64,000 nt of DNA, taken from NCBI RefSeq assembly GCF_007827695.1, contig NZ_VITA01000017.1, positions 62,001-126,000 on the forward strand, read 5' to 3'. The translations under genes and the position numbers were made by a program. The stretch is from Sinorhizobium medicae (GTDB lineage: Bacteria > Pseudomonadota > Alphaproteobacteria > Rhizobiales > Rhizobiaceae). Each line of letters begins with the position of its first letter. Positions within the stretch are counted from its first letter, which is position 1. The notes beneath the pieces were generated by a model. It worked only from the letters and a program-made list of their open reading frames with translations, ran no database searches and was not told the DNA's origin. Below are positions 43,247 to 51,535 of this stretch, piece by piece.

Positions 43247-45460
43247 ATGGCTCCGGATAATAAGAAGAACAAGCAGAGCTTGAGTCAGGCGGAAGCTGCC
43301 GCGAAAATTCGGCATTTGAATGATCAGGACGACCTTTCGGCAGCATTTGACCAATACGAATGGGGCAACCCTGCTTCCGGTGATGACGAGCTAATCAAGG
43401 CTTTCGATCAGTACCAATGGGGCGATGATGGTGCGCCGGTCAATAGCGGTCCAAACCCCGATCTTATTGACAACAGCGAAGATGCTCCTGCCGTTGTTCG
43501 TGTAGCTGTCGGCGCGCTGGATAAACCGGAAGACCGGCTTTCTGCCTTGCGCAAATATTACCCCGATGCGCAGCCGTATGGCGAAGACAATTTCATTTTC
43601 ACAGACAAAGACGGCAAGGTTCGTCAGTATAATAACGAAGGCTGGATTCCATCTGGCGGCGATTTCGCATCCATTCTCCCGGAAGTCGGCGAAGGCATCG
43701 GTGCGATTGGCGGCGCAGCTGGTGGCGGTGTGCTCGGTAGTTTAGTTGCCCCCGGTCCCGGCACTGCTCTTGGTGCGATTGGCGGCGCTGGTGCTGGCGC
43801 TACTGCCGGTCGTGAGGGCGTTCAGCGCAGTCTTAATTGGCTGTTCGACAATGTGGACTCAAGGACCGGCACTGAACAAGCTGTCGATATGGCGAAGACT
43901 TTCGCTCTTGGCGCGGCTGGCGAAGGCGTCGGTATGGTTGCCGGTCCGCTCATTAGGAAGGGCGGTCGTGCTGTTGGTGACTTCGTTGGCGATACTGTCA
44001 ACAGGGCATTTGTCGGCGGGGCTGATGATGCCGCCAAGGTCGCCGACCGTATCGCGGACTTTGAATCCATCGGTGTAACCCCGACTCCAGGCATGGTGTC
44101 TGGCAATCCTCGCCACGCCAGAATTGAACATGTGCTGAAGAATACCAAGTCCGGAGAAGCTATCGAAGCTCGTATCCGGGACGCACACTCAGGACTCGGC
44201 AATGAGTTTGACCGCATCATAACTGATATGACAGGCGGTCAACCCGCAATGACGCGCCCGCAAATCGGTCAAGCGTTGCGGGAACAGACGCAAGTTGCCA
44301 AGGACGCGGCATATTCTGTTTCGAACGACCTGTATGACGACGTCGCCAACAAGGTAACGGCTACGCCTAAGGCTTCCAACACCGCAAAATATCTCTCGGA
44401 TTTGAATGCTGAAAAGGCGGGCCTGTCCAATGTGGGGCAGCGCATACACACAAAGCACATTGATCGTGTAATTGAAGAAGCAACACCGCTTCTCGAAGAC
44501 ATCAGGAATGGCGCTGGAAACTTCAAGGAACTGAAGGAATACCGCACCTACATCGGCGGACTGGCGAATGAACAGGGTCTTGATAAGACCTTGAAGAACC
44601 GCCTGAATGGTCTTTATGACGCGCTCACGCGTGACATGGAGGAAACCGCCCTTTCTTCTGGCGAGGATGCCGCCAAGGCATGGCAAAAGGCTAACTCCAA
44701 TTATCGCGAATTGTCTCAGGAGTTTGGTAAGAAGACCCTGCCCGATACAGTTCTGAAGAAAGATACAGACCTCATCTACCGCGAAGTTTTTGGCAGCATG
44801 AAAGATGGCGGCAACAAGATCGCTGCCATGCGTCGTACCATCATGAAGGATGATGGTGGTGCGGATAAGTGGGCAGAAATGACCGGTTCAATCATTAGCG
44901 ACATCGGAAAGAAAGGCCCTGACGAACCCTTCGAAATGTCCACCTTCCTGAACAACTGGAATGATCCCAAGCGGTTCAGCAAGGAAGCTAAGGATGCCTT
45001 GCTTAGGGGCACGAAGCACGAAAGCTATATCGAAGACTTGAACAGAGTTGCCCGGATCGCCGACAGTCTGAAGAAGCATGGCAAGTTCGACAACCATTCG
45101 AACACCCTAAGCAACGCGATTGCGGCAGATTCCCTAAACCCGTTCAACAGGAATAACCTGCTTGCGGCAGCACTCGACATGAGTGTTACGGGTGGTAGTG
45201 CCTTGGCAACAAAGTATGCCGTTACGGGTGCCGCTAAGGCTGGCAATTGGGTCTATAGAAATCGCGTCGGCAAGATGATGACAAGTCCCGAATTTGTGAA
45301 ATGGCTGGCGGACGTACCGAAAGCAGAAATGAAGAAAGGCGGCTTGGAAAGCCACGTCAAAAATCTCGTAAAGATCGGCGCGGTATCGCAGGACCATGAA
45401 CTTTCTCAGGCGATTCACGAGTATCTTCGGGACGTTGGTTACTACAAAGACGAGCAATAA
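43247..45460 (+). CDS. Large internal virion (DNA ejection) protein candidate
   Basis: A 737-residue protein. Features: N-terminal repeats of DQYEWG/DQYQWG (about 35-60), a Gly/Ala-rich hydrophobic stretch (about 150-195, IGAIGGAAGGGVLGSLVAPG), a second (GSALATKYAVTGAAKAGNWV, near 645), and long helical segments between. Large size, membrane-active stretches and position just before the tail fibre fit the gp16-like ejection protein. The short DQY-WG repeat is also seen in other phage proteins of this class. Confidence 0.6.
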   Translation: MAPDNKKNKQSLSQAEAAAKIRHLNDQDDLSAAFDQYEWGNPASGDDELIKAFDQYQWGDDGAPVNSGPNPDLIDNSEDAPAVVRVAVGALDKPEDRLSALRKYYPDAQPYGEDNFIFTDKDGKVRQYNNEGWIPSGGDFASILPEVGEGIGAIGGAAGGGVLGSLVAPGPGTALGAIGGAGAGATAGREGVQRSLNWLFDNVDSRTGTEQAVDMAKTFALGAAGEGVGMVAGPLIRKGGRAVGDFVGDTVNRAFVGGADDAAKVADRIADFESIGVTPTPGMVSGNPRHARIEHVLKNTKSGEAIEARIRDAHSGLGNEFDRIITDMTGGQPAMTRPQIGQALREQTQVAKDAAYSVSNDLYDDVANKVTATPKASNTAKYLSDLNAEKAGLSNVGQRIHTKHIDRVIEEATPLLEDIRNGAGNFKELKEYRTYIGGLANEQGLDKTLKNRLNGLYDALTRDMEETALSSGEDAAKAWQKANSNYRELSQEFGKKTLPDTVLKKDTDLIYREVFGSMKDGGNKIAAMRRTIMKDDGGADKWAEMTGSIISDIGKKGPDEPFEMSTFLNNWNDPKRFSKEAKDALLRGTKHESYIEDLNRVARIADSLKKHGKFDNHSNTLSNAIAADSLNPFNRNNLLAAALDMSVTGGSALATKYAVTGAAKAGNWVYRNRVGKMMTSPEFVKWLADVPKAEMKKGGLESHVKNLVKIGAVSQDHELSQAIHEYLRDVGYYKDEQ

Positions 45461-45481
45461 TAAGAGGCGGATTAACGCACA

Positions 45482-47269
45482 ATGACAGACATTACCTCCA
45501 GCGATTGGACCGAACTTGATGCTGATAATACGAACCCTTCGCCGAATGGCGTTCAGGGCGGCTATCAGCCTTCGACAATCGCCCCGATCATTCGCGGCAT
45601 TCGCGGCGCAATAAAGCGCGCTCACGTCCGAACCAATCCGTATTACACTACGACGGGCACCGGAAACGCTTACGTCTTGACGTACGTCGGTGCGCCTCTC
45701 GCCTACACCAAGGGTGATCCCTACGAGTTCTTTGCGGATCGGGCGAACACTGGCGCAGTAACGCTGAACGTCAACGGGCTCGGCGCGAAAGCCCTTGTCA
45801 TGCCCGATGGCTCGGCGCTGACTGCGAACCAAATCAAAGCCGGTCGGGTTGTTTCGGTCATCTACAATGGCACGTCCTTCGTGATGAATGGCTACGTCGA
45901 TCAGAACTTGAAGCTTGGCGATGTGTCGGCAAATACGCTGACTCTCACGACTGCCTTGACCATTCCTGAAGGCGGTACTGGTTCGACAACGGCGGCGGCT
46001 GCGCGCACTGCGCTTGGAACCGACAACGCAAACAATATTACGCTTGGTACGCTCGCACTTTCTCGTGGTGGAACAGGCGCAAATGACGCCGCTACCGCCC
46101 GTACAAACCTTGGTCTCGTAGCGGTTGCGGCTTCCGGTTCTGCTACCGATTTGACGACCGGTACACTTTCGGATGCTCGCTTGCCGACGTCGATGGCTGG
46201 TAAGACATTCATTTCGAACACGACGATTGACCACGCGACGACGGCGGACCTTCGTTTTGAATTGGCTGGCGTTCTTTCTGGTCGCCTTTACCGTGACGTC
46301 GGCGGCGGTCTGGTTATGCGCCGCTACAACGAAACGACGGGTGCTGCCGAAGGCTACATCCAAATCACCGGTAATGGTGTCAATGATGCCAAGTACAACG
46401 GCAACGTCATGTGGCACGCCGGGAACGATGGCGCGGGTTCCGGTCTTGATGCCGATTTGCTCGACGGTCAAAGCAGCGCGTATTATCTCAGCGCATCCAA
46501 CTTGAATGCGGGTACTGTTCCGAACGCGCGGATTTCCGGTGCGTATTCCGGCATTACAACGCTTTCTACAACCGGTCTGCTGACTGTTACCAATGCTGGC
46601 GAAGCACTTCGTGTGGCTGGTCCGGCTGCTGCCGACGATCCGTACATCACCTTCTATGCTGGTGGCGTGCGACAGGCTTATATTCAACACACCGATGGAA
46701 CCGGCACTGGTGCTGGCTTCAGACTATTCAACGACGTCACCGACGATTATCTTTACCTGTCGAACGTCGGTGATGTGGACGCCTTGAAGTTTTACGACTC
46801 CTCCACGACGGCACACAGAACCGTTTGGCATTCGGGAAATTTGACACTTGCCGATCTTGGTGGCGCATCGTCTTCGATCAGTATTACGGCGGGTAACGGT
46901 CTTTCGGGCGGTGGTACTCTCGCGGCATCCCGTACGGTAACGCTCGGCACTCCCGGCACGCTGACGTCTGGCACGACGAACTCGGTAACTTCGACCAGCC
47001 ACACACACGAAGTAGACGAAGACAGCATTGTTTCAGTTGGCATGGCGGCGCTTGGTGCTGGCGCTGTCGGTACGTACATGTTCGCTCAGCGTGTCGGTAA
47101 CACCAATGGATATGCCTTTGGGGCTACTATTGGCGGCGCGAACCTTGAAAGCGCCAGTTCGTCCAGCGGTGACGGAACCGTACAATCGGGCACTTGGCGC
47201 TGTATGGGCAACATCGGCGCTGGGTCGACGGCGGGCGGCTCGCTTTCACTATTCTTGAGGATATCTTAA
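45482..47269 (+). CDS. Tail fibre protein
   Basis: A 595-residue protein with the typical fibre shaft repeats: IPEGGTGSTTAAAARTALGT and LSRGGTGANDAATARTNLGL (near 160-225), VMWHAGNDGAGSGLDADLLD and GQSSAYYL (near 305-335), and a C-terminal beta-rich head. It presumably binds the host surface polysaccharide or lipopolysaccharide. The C-terminal 70 residues are Gly/Ser-rich (GANLESASSSSGDGTVQSGT) and are the likely receptor tip. The next gene is coupled by TAATG. Confidence 0.85.
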   Translation: MTDITSSDWTELDADNTNPSPNGVQGGYQPSTIAPIIRGIRGAIKRAHVRTNPYYTTTGTGNAYVLTYVGAPLAYTKGDPYEFFADRANTGAVTLNVNGLGAKALVMPDGSALTANQIKAGRVVSVIYNGTSFVMNGYVDQNLKLGDVSANTLTLTTALTIPEGGTGSTTAAAARTALGTDNANNITLGTLALSRGGTGANDAATARTNLGLVAVAASGSATDLTTGTLSDARLPTSMAGKTFISNTTIDHATTADLRFELAGVLSGRLYRDVGGGLVMRRYNETTGAAEGYIQITGNGVNDAKYNGNVMWHAGNDGAGSGLDADLLDGQSSAYYLSASNLNAGTVPNARISGAYSGITTLSTTGLLTVTNAGEALRVAGPAAADDPYITFYAGGVRQAYIQHTDGTGTGAGFRLFNDVTDDYLYLSNVGDVDALKFYDSSTTAHRTVWHSGNLTLADLGGASSSISITAGNGLSGGGTLAASRTVTLGTPGTLTSGTTNSVTSTSHTHEVDEDSIVSVGMAALGAGAVGTYMFAQRVGNTNGYAFGATIGGANLESASSSSGDGTVQSGTWRCMGNIGAGSTAGGSLSLFLRIS

Positions 47270-47712
47270 TGGAATTTCGAAACGCTTTTTATAGCCGACA
47301 AGATGGTTCGGCGATTGACATGGAAGTAAACCATCCAACATTTGGGTGGATTCCCTTCACGGCGACCGCACAGGACCCGGAGGCACACGGCAGAGAACTA
47401 TTTGCTTTGGCGAGTGCTGGCACGGTTGCGCCGTATGTATCGCCGACCATTGAAGAAGTTCGGGCAAACATGCCTACCCTTACCGCGCGCCAGCTTCGGC
47501 TTGGTCTTGTCGGCAACGGCTTCTCTATGTCTCAGGTGACGGCGGTAATTGAAGGAATGCCGGAAGGTGCTGACAAGGAAACGGCGCGCATCGAATGGGG
47601 ATATGCGACCACGTTTGAACGCACACATCCCCTGATCGCGACCGTTGGTGCCGCTCTTGCCATTGGCGAAGAGCAAATTGATACGATGTGGACAGAAGCC
47701 GCGAGCCTGTAA
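47269..47712 (+). CDS. Tail fibre assembly/chaperone-like protein
   Basis: A 147-residue protein beginning MEFRNAFYSRQDGSAIDMEV. Its C-terminal half (LTARQLRLGLVGNGFSMSQV; MPEGADKETARIEWGYATTF; IDTMWTEAASL) resembles proteins encoded directly after tail fibres in many phages and thought to aid fibre folding. ATG 47269 overlaps the fibre stop. A terminator follows the stop within 25 bp, closing the morphogenesis block. Confidence 0.6.
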   Translation: MEFRNAFYSRQDGSAIDMEVNHPTFGWIPFTATAQDPEAHGRELFALASAGTVAPYVSPTIEEVRANMPTLTARQLRLGLVGNGFSMSQVTAVIEGMPEGADKETARIEWGYATTFERTHPLIATVGAALAIGEEQIDTMWTEAASL

Positions 47713-47732
47713 CGCCCCTCACCCGGTCTCTC

Positions 47733-47771
47733 AAGTGCCAGAACTGCTTTCGCCGCTTTTGGCACTTTCTT
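47733..47771 (+). terminator. Terminator at the end of the morphogenesis block
   Basis: AAGTGCCA (47733-47740) and TGGCACTT (47760-47767) pair perfectly, followed by TCTT. Confidence 0.65.
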
Positions 47772-47863
47772 GTTAGCAATGCCTGATGTGACGAGGGGCA
47801 GCACTCGCAAGAGCTTCGAAATCAGGCTATGCAATCTGTCGTTGGGATTTGCTGGGGGAATTC

Positions 47864-48313
47864 ATGTATCGGAATCTTATTGCGTCCGCGCTGCTGTCGG
47901 CGGCGCTGGTTAGTTGTGCGACTACGAGCGAAATGCCGCTCGCACAGAATATGGTGCGGCTTGATACGAACGCATCCGGATTGATCTTCACAAGCGCAGC
48001 CGGTGCGATCACCATGAAGAAAGCCGCTGAAGCGACCTTGCGGCGCGGCTACACGCATTTTCGGCTTGATCAGGCACAGACGTCTTCCGGTTCACGATTT
48101 GCTGGCATGAGCACGTATGGAAGCGGGACCGCGCAAGCGAGCGTCTACGGAAACAACGCTTATGGAAGCTATTCCGGTTCGTCATTCTCGACCCCTGTAT
48201 ATGCTCCCACGGCACAGATTGGCGTGACCGTGATCATGTTCCGCGCGAACGAAGCCGGTGCGCGTGGTGCGTTCGATGCCGCCGACGTGTTGGCGAAGAA
48301 GGGCAAGGTTTAA
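47864..48313 (+). CDS. Prophage lipoprotein
   Basis: A 149-residue protein. The N terminus MYRNLIASALLSAALVSCAT has a lipobox-like LVSC with Cys18 as the lipidation site. KKAAEATLRRGYTHFRL near 52-68 resembles the core of alphaproteobacterial CC0125/CC1285-type lipoproteins. GGGGGAA precedes ATG 47864. Expressed surface or periplasmic lipoproteins in prophages often alter the lysogen's envelope; that is inference. It is followed 3 bp later by a small membrane-protein gene. Confidence 0.65.
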   Translation: MYRNLIASALLSAALVSCATTSEMPLAQNMVRLDTNASGLIFTSAAGAITMKKAAEATLRRGYTHFRLDQAQTSSGSRFAGMSTYGSGTAQASVYGNNAYGSYSGSSFSTPVYAPTAQIGVTVIMFRANEAGARGAFDAADVLAKKGKV

Positions 48314-48316
48314 AGG

Positions 48317-48505
48317 ATGGACAACTTTCGTCCTGCCGCGCTCTGGATATCAGGCGTCATCGCGTCCTTGGCGATTGGTTCGGGGATTGGTCATTCAATG
48401 AGGAACGAGGAAGCAGCCTTCTTTCTCGCAATCGGGTTTGCGTTGGCTTTCATTTGCGCCCGCTTATGGATAGGCGAAAACCGAAGGACTCCAGACGCTA
48501 AATAG
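48317..48505 (+). CDS. Small two-helix phage membrane protein
   Basis: A 62-residue protein with two hydrophobic segments (7-24 and 34-50) and a basic tail (GENRRTPDAK). It follows the lipoprotein gene with almost no gap, so the two are probably expressed together. Holin, anti-holin or envelope-modifying roles are possible; nothing decides between them. Confidence 0.5.
   Translation: MDNFRPAALWISGVIASLAIGSGIGHSMRNEEAAFFLAIGFALAFICARLWIGENRRTPDAK
48498..48504 (+). promoter_or_regulatory. CTAAATA word at the end of the 48317 gene
   Basis: Lies within the hairpin-capable GACGCT-AAATAGA-AGCGTC and overlaps the stop codon. The only thing downstream on this strand is a strong terminator at 48554. 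Confidence 0.3.
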
Positions 48506-48553
48506 AAGCGTCGATACTGAAAGCCATAATTTTTAATTGCCACGCGCATGACA

Positions 48554-48598
48554 AAGCCGCCACGGGGTTTCCTGTTTCCCGTGGCGGCTTCATTTTTT
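48554..48598. terminator. Strong terminator between convergent genes
   Basis: AAGCCGCCACGGG (48554-48566) and CCCGTGGCGGCTT (48578-48590) form a perfect 13-bp stem, followed by CATTTTTT on the plus strand. Confidence 0.85.
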
Positions 48599-48611
48599 CT
48601 GGCGAATATGC

Positions 48612-49016
48612 CTATGTCAGGTGCTTTCTGTGTACCTTCACAATGATCCAGTCGTTGAAGCAGTCATCCCGTCTCAACACGTCATGTGCGAATTGCTCGT
48701 AAGCTTCCATGAAAGAGGCTTCACCCTTCGACCTGCATAGATGAAGGATTTCGCGGTTGAACCGGTCCGGACCGTGCTCTTCGACAAGCACCTTCAATGC
48801 GTCATTACTGCCGTAATATGAAAGCCAATCACTCTCTTTAATGACAGTTCGCTTACGCTTCTGTCCTTTCAATGGCGGCAGTTTGCGCGTGCTGAAGAAA
48901 ATCTTCTTGCCGACGTGAAAGCGTCCGGTCTCTTTGTCTGTGATCTTGTAGACGAACGAATGGTAAGCGCTGATGTCCTCGGACGTGAACGGCTCACTGC
49001 GATAGAACCACGTCAT
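48612..49016 (-). CDS. GIY-YIG-like putative endonuclease of T4-type phages
   Basis: A 134-residue protein. It begins MTWFYRSEPFTSEDISAYHS with FVYKITDKETGRFHVGKK (GIY-YIG-like core) and has SDWLSYYGSNDALKVLVEEH and FNREILHLCRSKGEASFMEA, ending VKVHRKHLT. I recognise this pattern from small putative nucleases common in T4-like and cyanophage genomes. Its ATG overlaps the lysozyme stop (ATGA). It may be a free-standing homing-type nuclease. Confidence 0.65.
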   Translation of the reverse strand: MTWFYRSEPFTSEDISAYHSFVYKITDKETGRFHVGKKIFFSTRKLPPLKGQKRKRTVIKESDWLSYYGSNDALKVLVEEHGPDRFNREILHLCRSKGEASFMEAYEQFAHDVLRRDDCFNDWIIVKVHRKHLT

Positions 49017-49477
49017 CTACCGGCGAACAGAGCGAATTCAACATTACGACGCTTGGTTAGACCGGCAAGAGGCTTCAGGACGCCATTCACCCGCGCCTTG
49101 TTCCATTGAAGCCAAGCGCGTTCAATATCAGCCAATGGCGCTTTGGCGTTGATGCGTTTCAGCAAGGTAGACGAACCGAACGCACCGATACCGAGATTGT
49201 ACGCGAAGGAAACGAGTGCTCCGAACTGGTCATCACACAGTTTGACCTTCACGAGCTTCGCCACGCCACTTTCGAAAACGGCAAGATCGGATTTCAACAG
49301 TCGTTCGGCTTCGGCTTCAGTGATGGTCTGCCGGCGCTTGACGTCGTCTTTGGTGACGGTCTTCGTATGCCCGTATCCGATTGTCGGAATACCAGCGGGA
49401 CAGAGATACGCCCGAAGCTCGCAGCCTTCGGACGTTTTGATGAGTGAGATTGCTTTGGGGGAAGTGGTGTTTGTCAT
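49013..49477 (-). CDS. T4-type endolysin (GH24 lysozyme)
   Basis: A 154-residue muramidase. The catalytic glutamate lies in LIKTSEGCELRAYLCPAGIP, followed by TIGYGHT with the conserved threonine region, and FGALVSFAYNLGIGAFGSST in the C-terminal lobe. No signal peptide, so release needs a holin. It degrades peptidoglycan at the end of the lytic cycle. It is flanked by two GIY-YIG-type nuclease genes on the same strand. Confidence 0.92.
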   Translation of the reverse strand: MTNTTSPKAISLIKTSEGCELRAYLCPAGIPTIGYGHTKTVTKDDVKRRQTITEAEAERLLKSDLAVFESGVAKLVKVKLCDDQFGALVSFAYNLGIGAFGSSTLLKRINAKAPLADIERAWLQWNKARVNGVLKPLAGLTKRRNVEFALFAGR

Positions 49478-49502
49478 CCATTATATAGCAGCGGATGACG
49501 AT

Positions 49503-49682
49503 CTATCCCCGATCAAAGCGCTTGTTGGCTTCAATGAGTGCTTCGATTGAGGCGACATTCTCGCGCATTCGCCTCAAGGTGTCTTCCATTTCTTCATGCC
49601 AAGACTCGATAATGATCATGCGCTCAGCCAAGGAAAGGTCTTCGAATTCGGCGCTGTTTGGGAAATTGATGACGTTATTCAT
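49503..49682 (-). CDS. Small helical phage protein
   Basis: A 59-residue protein starting MNNVINFPNSAEFEDLSLAE, with a long helix (ERMIIIESWHEEMEDTLRRM). The ATG at 49682 has GAGG upstream; an earlier TTG at 49706 is unlikely. It lies between the GIY-YIG nuclease gene and the lysozyme gene on the same strand. Function unknown. Confidence 0.5.
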   Translation of the reverse strand: MNNVINFPNSAEFEDLSLAERMIIIESWHEEMEDTLRRMRENVASIEALIEANKRFDRG

Positions 49683-49702
49683 TTTCTTGATATCCTCTGA
49701 AA

Positions 49703-50314
49703 TCAATGTTGCTCGTTAGCTTTTTCAATGAAGCCGAAACCCAATTCGGACCAACGCTTGCCGACAACGCTTTCATCGAAAGTCGTCATCAGGTAGCGAG
49801 ACTTACAATAGGCTTGGCGGGTGATTATCGTTTCCGGACGTGTACAGACATTCCAGATCGCCGGTTGGCTGATCAGGTCGCCGATTGCTTTTGCCGCGCT
49901 GTTGCCTGAAGTGAACGAACCCCAAGGTGTCAGATACGTCCCTACCGTTCGAAGCTGTTTGCCAATCAACTTTTTGCGCTGCTTGTCCCGCCAAGAGTCA
50001 GAAACTACGAAATAGCCGCCGCCGCCATCGTACTGATTGAAAACCGGATTAAGTGTGGCGATGTGCGCCGTCTCGCGCTCCCCCAACACGTCTATATCGC
50101 ACAGTTCGATGGTTCGAAATTCCAAGCATGAATTGCCCGTTGCGCTTTGATTATAAGCTTCCTGAAGCTCTTCGTTATGGTGTGTCCCCTTATAAAGTTC
50201 CCGTAGGTGCTGGTAGTGTCTTTTCTTGAGGTTGCTCGATGCGCCGACATATATGTTCCCCGTATCTCGGTGCTCAATGATGTAGACGCCGCAGTTCTCA
50301 TTTACGCTATTCAT
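49703..50314 (-). CDS. GIY-YIG homing endonuclease-like protein
   Basis: A 203-residue nuclease. The N-terminal GIY-YIG domain (about 7-90) shows GVYIIEHRDTGNIYVGASSN, then LKKRHYQHLRELYKG with the conserved arginine, a glutamate in GERETAHIATLNPVFNQYDG and its asparagine. The C-terminal part (about 110-200; SFTSGNSAAKAIGDLISQPA) is a likely DNA-recognition domain. AGGAGA precedes the ATG. Free-standing genes of this kind spread between phages. Leader contains CTAAATA at 50346-50352. Confidence 0.8.
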   Translation of the reverse strand: MNSVNENCGVYIIEHRDTGNIYVGASSNLKKRHYQHLRELYKGTHHNEELQEAYNQSATGNSCLEFRTIELCDIDVLGERETAHIATLNPVFNQYDGGGGYFVVSDSWRDKQRKKLIGKQLRTVGTYLTPWGSFTSGNSAAKAIGDLISQPAIWNVCTRPETIITRQAYCKSRYLMTTFDESVVGKRWSELGFGFIEKANEQH

Positions 50315-50345
50315 TTCAATATTCTCCTGTTTGTTATTACGTAAT

Positions 50346-50352
50346 TATTTAG
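50346..50352 (-). promoter_or_regulatory. CTAAATA word before the GIY-YIG gene
   Basis: Reads GGAACTAAATAATTACG on the minus strand, 31 bases before ATG 50314, followed by the palindrome ATTACGTAAT. Confidence 0.5.
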
Positions 50353-50461
50353 TTCCCCGGTCCCTGAAATTCGGTCCATTTTCACGCGTAAACTTGCATT
50401 TTTTGGCGGCGTGGCGCGATTTTCTTGCGTTTTGCGCGTCGTTCCAAAACTTTGATTTTGG

Positions 50462-50468
50462 CTAAATA
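50462..50468 (+). promoter_or_regulatory. CTAAATA word before the 50496 gene
   Basis: Reads TTTGGCTAAATACCTCC, 27 bases before ATG 50496. It is divergent from the minus-strand copy at 50346-50352, giving one CTAAATA per direction in this intergenic gap. Confidence 0.55.
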
Positions 50469-50495
50469 CCTCCATAAAAACAGGAGCTATCACCC

Positions 50496-50855
50496 ATGAC
50501 AATCAAAGCTATATGCTTGGGACTTCAGTCGCCCAATTCCACCATGCAAATCATTCAGAGAGCCGGGAAGAGGTTCGTCCTTGCGCTCGCCATTAGTCTT
50601 GAAACCAACGCCGACAATCTCGCCGATGCGATGCCGAACACGCCGGTAACATTCTCGATTGAGGAAGTGCCGTTCGCAGTCGTGAAGAAGGCATTCGCGG
50701 ACACCGATCCGGATTCCGATGTCGGCGCAATTATCGCTTTGGAAGACGGAAAGGCCCTATCCGAAGAAGCCTTAGAGGCAGTTCGGGGTTACGTGCGCCG
50801 AAGTGTGATGGCGCTGCCGGTGCGCGATTTCAAGCGGCACCTGTCAGGCGGCTGA
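50496..50855 (+). CDS. Phage protein of unknown function
   Basis: A 119-residue soluble protein beginning MTIKAICLGLQSPNSTMQII. ACAGGAG lies ten bases before the ATG. The middle (VTFSIEEVPFAVVKKAFADT) and the helical C terminus (LSEEALEAVRGYVRRSVMAL) give no known family. A GC-rich stem (GCCCCG/CGGGGC, about 50886-50918) follows the gene and may end or attenuate the transcript. Confidence 0.55.
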   Translation: MTIKAICLGLQSPNSTMQIIQRAGKRFVLALAISLETNADNLADAMPNTPVTFSIEEVPFAVVKKAFADTDPDSDVGAIIALEDGKALSEEALEAVRGYVRRSVMALPVRDFKRHLSGG

Positions 50856-50975
50856 ACGAACGCCAACCAACCCGTTCGACTACGCCCCGGCTTCAGTGGT
50901 TTTCTTGCTTCGGGGCGCAAAGACATTTTACAGTTGCGGGAAGACGGCACTTCGCGCCATCCGATGGAGCAACAC

Positions 50976-51452
50976 ATGATCGAACTACCAAAGCCAGTTC
51001 TGGACCTGTACGAAGCGCATAGAGCCATGTGCCAGCATTTCAGTCATCCCCGACTGAAGTTTACACTTGACGGCAGGTTGCTCGGCGACATCGGCGAAGC
51101 TTTGGTTGCGGACGCCTTCGGCATCACCCTTTGTGAACAGCGGGAAGGCGGTGTTGACGGGCGTGCGCTCGACGGACGAACAGTCCAGATCAAGGCAACA
51201 CAAGACGTGAAGTCCGGTCCTTCATACACTCCCGGCAAACCTGCCAATCACCTGATTTTCGTTTGGCTTGACTTCGGAGGCATCGTAAAGCGCGGCGCCC
51301 ACATTCTTTACAACGGACCGGAAGAACCGGTTCGCAGTCTCATCCGAAAGAGCGCTGAAGATTGGAAATTCACGATAACGCTCAGGCGGGGTGAGGTGCG
51401 AGCGTTGGATGCCAAACTCAGCAATGACCAACGGCTGCCCCGTATCCGGTGA
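50976..51452 (+). CDS. Restriction-nuclease-fold protein (DUF6998-like)
   Basis: A 158-residue protein starting MIELPKPVLDLYEAHRAMCQ. The pattern GDIGEALVADAFG, then GGVDGRALDGRTVQIKATQ (a D...QxK arrangement) is the core of PD-(D/E)xK-type nuclease-fold proteins. GGAG lies just before ATG 50976. It may be an active nuclease or a degenerate relative. Its position in the last 1.5 kb before attR suggests cargo of value to the lysogen, such as defence. Confidence 0.55.
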   Translation: MIELPKPVLDLYEAHRAMCQHFSHPRLKFTLDGRLLGDIGEALVADAFGITLCEQREGGVDGRALDGRTVQIKATQDVKSGPSYTPGKPANHLIFVWLDFGGIVKRGAHILYNGPEEPVRSLIRKSAEDWKFTITLRRGEVRALDAKLSNDQRLPRIR

Positions 51453-51535
51453 GGACAAGGTGAACGGCTTCTTGCTCGTTAGGTTGTGCCGCCTTAGCTT
51501 GCGCGGCACGGTTATCGCGGGGGAGCTTCGGGCGG

